This document shows, in pieces, positions 60,547-64,000 of a stretch of 64,000 nucleotides of DNA. The notes beneath the pieces were generated by a model. It did not search any database. It had not been told where the DNA came from and saw only the letters and a list, made by a program, of their open reading frames with translations. A program made the position numbers and the translations under genes. Source of the DNA: Ustulina deusta (taxonomy: Eukaryota; Ascomycota; Sordariomycetes; Xylariales; Xylariaceae). The stretch lies in the NCBI GenBank assembly GCA_023159155.1, contig JAJNNX010000009.1, forward strand, positions 1,054,001 through 1,118,000, read 5' to 3'. Each line of letters starts with the position of its first letter. Position 1 is the first letter of the stretch.

Positions 60547-62391
60547 ATGGTATTCTTCCTAGACTATCTCCAACATAAACGCGACTGGTAAGTTGGAGTG
60601 CTGACGTATTTCACATCTACTGCTCCCCCGTTTCCATATCCGTGCACTTGTTCCCATCAGCTTACGGGCTGGCAGCCAATTCAAGCAGAATGAGCGGATC
60701 GAGCGAATCAAGGCGCTCGGCCGATATCGCGGGCCATTCACGCCCTTGGATCGGGAAATCGTGGACAGGCCAATTGAAGAACTCGTCGACGATGTCCAGA
60801 ACGGCGTGCTTGAGCCCTCGGCTCTTCTGGACACCTACGGCAAGGTGGCGTTAAAGGCCCACGAGAAGACCAATTGTGTCACCGAGGTCATGATCTCCGA
60901 GGCCGAGGGTTGGATCCGAGATGGCTCAATTAACTTCAAAGGACCCCTGGCTGGCATACCAATAAGCTTGAAGGATACAATGAATGTCGGAGGCTTCGAG
61001 TCGACCGTTGGTTTCAGTAGTTTCGTTGGCAAGAAATATGCCGAGGACGGCCCGACAGTTCGACTACTCAAGGATGCCGGAGCCATCCCCTACGTGAAGA
61101 CGAACCTTCCCATCACATTGCTCAGTTTCGAGTCTACGAACGATGTCTGGGGGCGGTGTACTAACCCTCACAACAGCAAGTATTCGCCTGGTGGTTCGAC
61201 CGGTGGTGAGGGGGCGCTTCTCGCCTTGGGCGGCCGAATAGGCATTGGCAGCGATGTAGCTGGCAGTGTCCGAGCACCAGCTCACTTCTCCGGCATTTAC
61301 TCACTCAAATGCTCGACTGGGCGGTGGCCGAAAGCCGGCTTCTCGACAAGCATGCCAGGCCAAGAAGGTGTGCCGAGCGTCTACAGCCCGATGACCCGAA
61401 CCCTGAATGACTTGACATACTTTACACGAGCTGTGATCGGTATGCAGCCCTGGAAGTACGATTACTCCGTTCATCCTCTCGCTTGGCGCCCCAACATCGA
61501 AAAGGAGTATGCGACGAAGAGCAAGCTTCGCGTGGGCATCTTGCGGACCGACGGCGTTGTAGACCCGAGTCCGGCCTGTCGCCGAGCACTTGAGGAAACG
61601 GAAACAGCCTTGAAGCTTGCCGGCCACGAAATCGTAGAAATTGATCCGCCTTCACCTTACGAAGCTCTGTACCTGGGTGCGCATTTGCTGAATGCCGACG
61701 GTTGCCAGATGTTTAAATCCTTTATGCGATTTGGCGAGTGGAATGACACAGGAGCCGACCAGATGGACTGGCTAATGAGGCTTTCGCGCCCGTTCAAGTA
61801 CATCTACTACCTTTGGGTGAAGTATGTTCGGAAAGATGACATATGGGCCGGGCTTGTCAAGGGCTGGCACCAGAAGACCGCATACGAGAACTGGCAACTT
61901 GTCGCTAAGCGCGAGGCGTACCGAAGCAAATGGTTCGATTGGTGGAATAAGGTCGACATCGACGTCATCCTCACACCCACGAATGCTACCCCTGCTGTCC
62001 CGCATGACGGCATGAAAGATGCAGTCAGCAGTTGCGGATACACGTTTCTTTTCAATGTGGTCAGTCTCCTTCATACCACGTTGTCACGTATATGACACAG
62101 AAGTATGGACGGCGTTGCTAACTGCCACAGCTTGACTACACTTCTGGTTGCATTCCCATTACTCATGTCAACAAAGATGTTGATAACCTGCCGCCTGGAT
62201 TTGACATCGGTAAACTCAACGGTGTTGCTCAGGGAGCTTACAAGTTGTACGATGCCAATGCCATGCACGGCCTTCCAGTCGGTATTCAGGTTGTGGGACG
62301 CAGGCTTGAAGAGGAGAAGGTATTGGCGATTATGAAGAGGGTAGAGGATGCGTTAGGAGAGGAGAAATATAAGCAGCTCGAGATTGACTAA
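60547..62391 (+). CDS. Amidase-signature family hydrolase (acetamidase/fatty-acid-amide-hydrolase-like)
   Basis: Exons 60547-60587, 60661-62059 and 62131-62391 give 566 residues. Exon 1 (MVFFLDYLQHKRDC, last codon split) joins LRAGSQFKQNERIERIKALG. The catalytic Ser-cisSer-Lys triad is visible: Lys118 in PISLKDTMN, Ser193 in SPGGSTGGEGAL and Ser216 in GSDVAGSVRAPAHFSG. The length fits fungal amidases. The last intron has a less common GTCAGT donor with a GCTAAC branch, after which the conserved LDYTSGCIPITHVN follows FLFNV. The family hydrolyses amides to acids and ammonia; the substrate here is unknown. A signal peptide is not evident. The gene starts about 0.5 kb from the RIP block. Confidence 0.93.
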
Positions 62392-62761
62392 ACAAGACCT
62401 CTTTTCTACTGTACTTGGCCTGGCCACCTAGGCTCTGGGTGCTTATGCCACGTCATGTCGTTATATACTAATACTATCACAAATGGGGACACTCATGGAG
62501 TAGAGGATATGGTAAATGCTAAATATTTAGTTATGTTTAGCTGAAGAGTGACCTAAAGCAGGATCCGCGACACAGCGCCTATGTTCTCATCAATCCTTCG
62601 ACACTTTCTTTCTTGCCAAACCCAATTGTCGCGACAGCCTCGTACTAAAAAAAAATGGTACCTAGCATTAAATAGAGAGCGAAACGAGCAAAGAAGGGAA
62701 CCAAAGAGCCGGCCTTGCACTCCCGTTAATCGAGGTCCGTCCAGATGTCATCTTTCGCTGT
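62392..62761. other. Convergent intergenic region
   Basis: It holds the 3' ends of the amidase and CorA-like genes. No other feature is seen. Confidence 0.5.
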
Positions 62762-64000
62762 TCACGAAGTGCTAGTAGAAGTAGTCGAGCAAGAGGTGAA
62801 GGTGCCCTTCTCCCTCAGCTCCTCGCGCTGTGCCTCGACGTCCTCCGCCACAACGCGTCGTCGCATCGCCCACAGATACCACATCCCCAACGTCGCCGAG
62901 GTGATGACCACGGTGACCGCGACGTAGAGCCAGATGTACGGGCTCACGGTCAGAATCTCCCCGTGCCTCCCCGTCCATTCAAAGATGCCCATGGAGAAGA
63001 GGGTCTGGGCGAAGCGAGCGAGCGAGTGAGCGTTAGTTAGATGAAAAAAAGCATGCCCTACGGAACCGGAGGCTAGGGGACGGAGGACATACCGCGACGA
63101 ATGTGGCGGGCAGAAACACCATGGTCAGCAATGCGATCGACTTCATCAGTTCGCTGTCGCGGCGCGTGTGCTGCGCCACCTTCAGCCCGTTGTGCGCGAT
63201 CTCCAGATTCGTGAACGTGTCTTGGCGCCCGATCTGGTTCCATTCCTATCGAATAGGTAGTCAGCAGAACTGCCGGGTTTGGGGGGGGAGTCATTTATTA
63301 CCAGTTGGGATGCGAGGCCGACGCCGTCGATGATGGTCGCGCATTTCTGGATATGCTCGTCGAACTCGTCAACGAGGTGCTTCAGTTGCTCTTTCATCTT
63401 GGCCCCCGTGTCCCCGAGGCCGCGGCGGGTTTCTGGGTCGAGATCGGTGGCAAACCCGTAATATATGTCGTCTTTCGGGTTGAGTAGCATGTCTTGGAAT
63501 TCGTCGATGTGGTCCATCATATCTTGCATCTTACGTTTGAATGCCTCCAGCCCGTTTCGTAGGTAACCCATTTCTAGCCAGTCTTTGATTGATGTTGCTA
63601 GGGATGGCGAGAGGGAGGATGAGTTCTTGTTGCCCGGGGCGTATGGATTGTTGTCTACGATTCCGACGATTTGCTGGATGAGGCGGCTAATCTTGTTTCT
63701 CACCAGCCCGTCTAATCTGTCCCTTTCGAGCTCGGCAAAGAGCACTACCGGGACCATTGGGTGAAGTTCAGGTAAGTCCGAGTTTGATAGACGCTTAATT
63801 ATATTCTCTGTGGTTTCGTTGTCACAGCCGAACATAACAGCGTGAGTTGTAAGAGTTCGAGGGAGGAATGTCACGGACAAGCCGAGGTCCCCTTCCCACG
63901 ATGCCGACGATCTGCAATTGTATACTGATAAATGGAATTAGTATCTGGGAAGGATGAACTTTACTAGTGGTCGCGAGAAGGGCAAGGCATACGAACCTAT
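62762..64000 (-). CDS. CorA-like membrane protein, 5' part outside the window
   Basis: Three exons are visible (63911-63302, 63245-63093 and 63004-62762) plus a donor at 63996 (GTTCGT), after which the preceding exon runs past the window end. The readable part is about 335 residues. It begins SSASWEGDLGLSVTFLPR and has a long helical region (LFAELERDRLDGLVRNKISR to AKMKEQLKHLVDEFDEHIQK). The CorA-type C-terminus follows: ALLTMVFLPATFVATLFSMG, then a periplasm-like loop, then YIWLYVAVTVVITSATLGMW. The GMN signature of true Mg2+ channels is replaced by SMG. Many fungal proteins share this two-helix C-terminus after unrelated N-termini, so a Mg2+ transport role is not certain. The last ~30 residues are charged and then Ser/Thr-rich. 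Confidence 0.85.

Overview
The window is nuclear DNA of a filamentous ascomycete (Pezizomycotina, most likely Sordariomycetes). Genes carry short 50-200 nt introns with GTANGT-type donors, CTAAC/CTGAC branch sites and CAG/TAG acceptors. Several encoded proteins are fungal markers: Sfh5, a CYT-18-type mitochondrial tyrosyl-tRNA synthetase, Npr2 and Dsk2. A 19-kb AT-rich block has the look of repeat-induced point mutation (RIP). The species cannot be named from this sequence.

Layout. 1-5.9 kb is a gene desert of ordinary base composition. 5.9-40.3 kb is ordinary euchromatin with 14 gene models: a large BTB-like protein of unknown function, a type I membrane protein, a lineage-restricted hypothetical, a tandem pair of tiny YYSNPDGS-type genes, thioredoxin reductase, a PQ-loop membrane protein, SFH5, NPR2, mitochondrial TyrRS, SDH4, VPS53, DSK2, an MDR oxidoreductase and a metallo-beta-lactamase-fold protein. 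Most needed multi-exon models. I derived the splice sites by hand and every complete model keeps an open frame.

40.9-60.05 kb is a nest of dead transposons. The oldest layer appears to be a degraded LINE-like element. Into it went two Ty1/copia elements of one family in opposite orientation: 43808-51120 with 5-bp target duplication AAAAT, and 53741-59284 with CTATT. A 1.86-kb TA-flanked DNA transposon (54112-55972) sits inside the second. No open frame survives. A near-identical 18-nt direct repeat brackets the whole block (40814-40831 and 60120-60137).

60.5-64 kb returns to normal sequence, with an amidase-signature gene and a CorA-like membrane protein cut by the window edge.

Functional themes are housekeeping: mitochondrial respiration and translation (SDH4 and TyrRS, divergently arranged), thiol redox (TRR), lipid transfer (SFH5, divergent from NPR2), TORC1 nutrient control (NPR2), endosome-to-Golgi tethering (VPS53) and ubiquitin shuttling (DSK2). 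I found no convincing evidence of an undescribed multi-gene system. The most unusual items are the tandem micro-gene pair, the non-AUG leader of thioredoxin reductase, the 18-nt microexon in SDH4, and the fully resolved transposon nest with its bracketing repeat.
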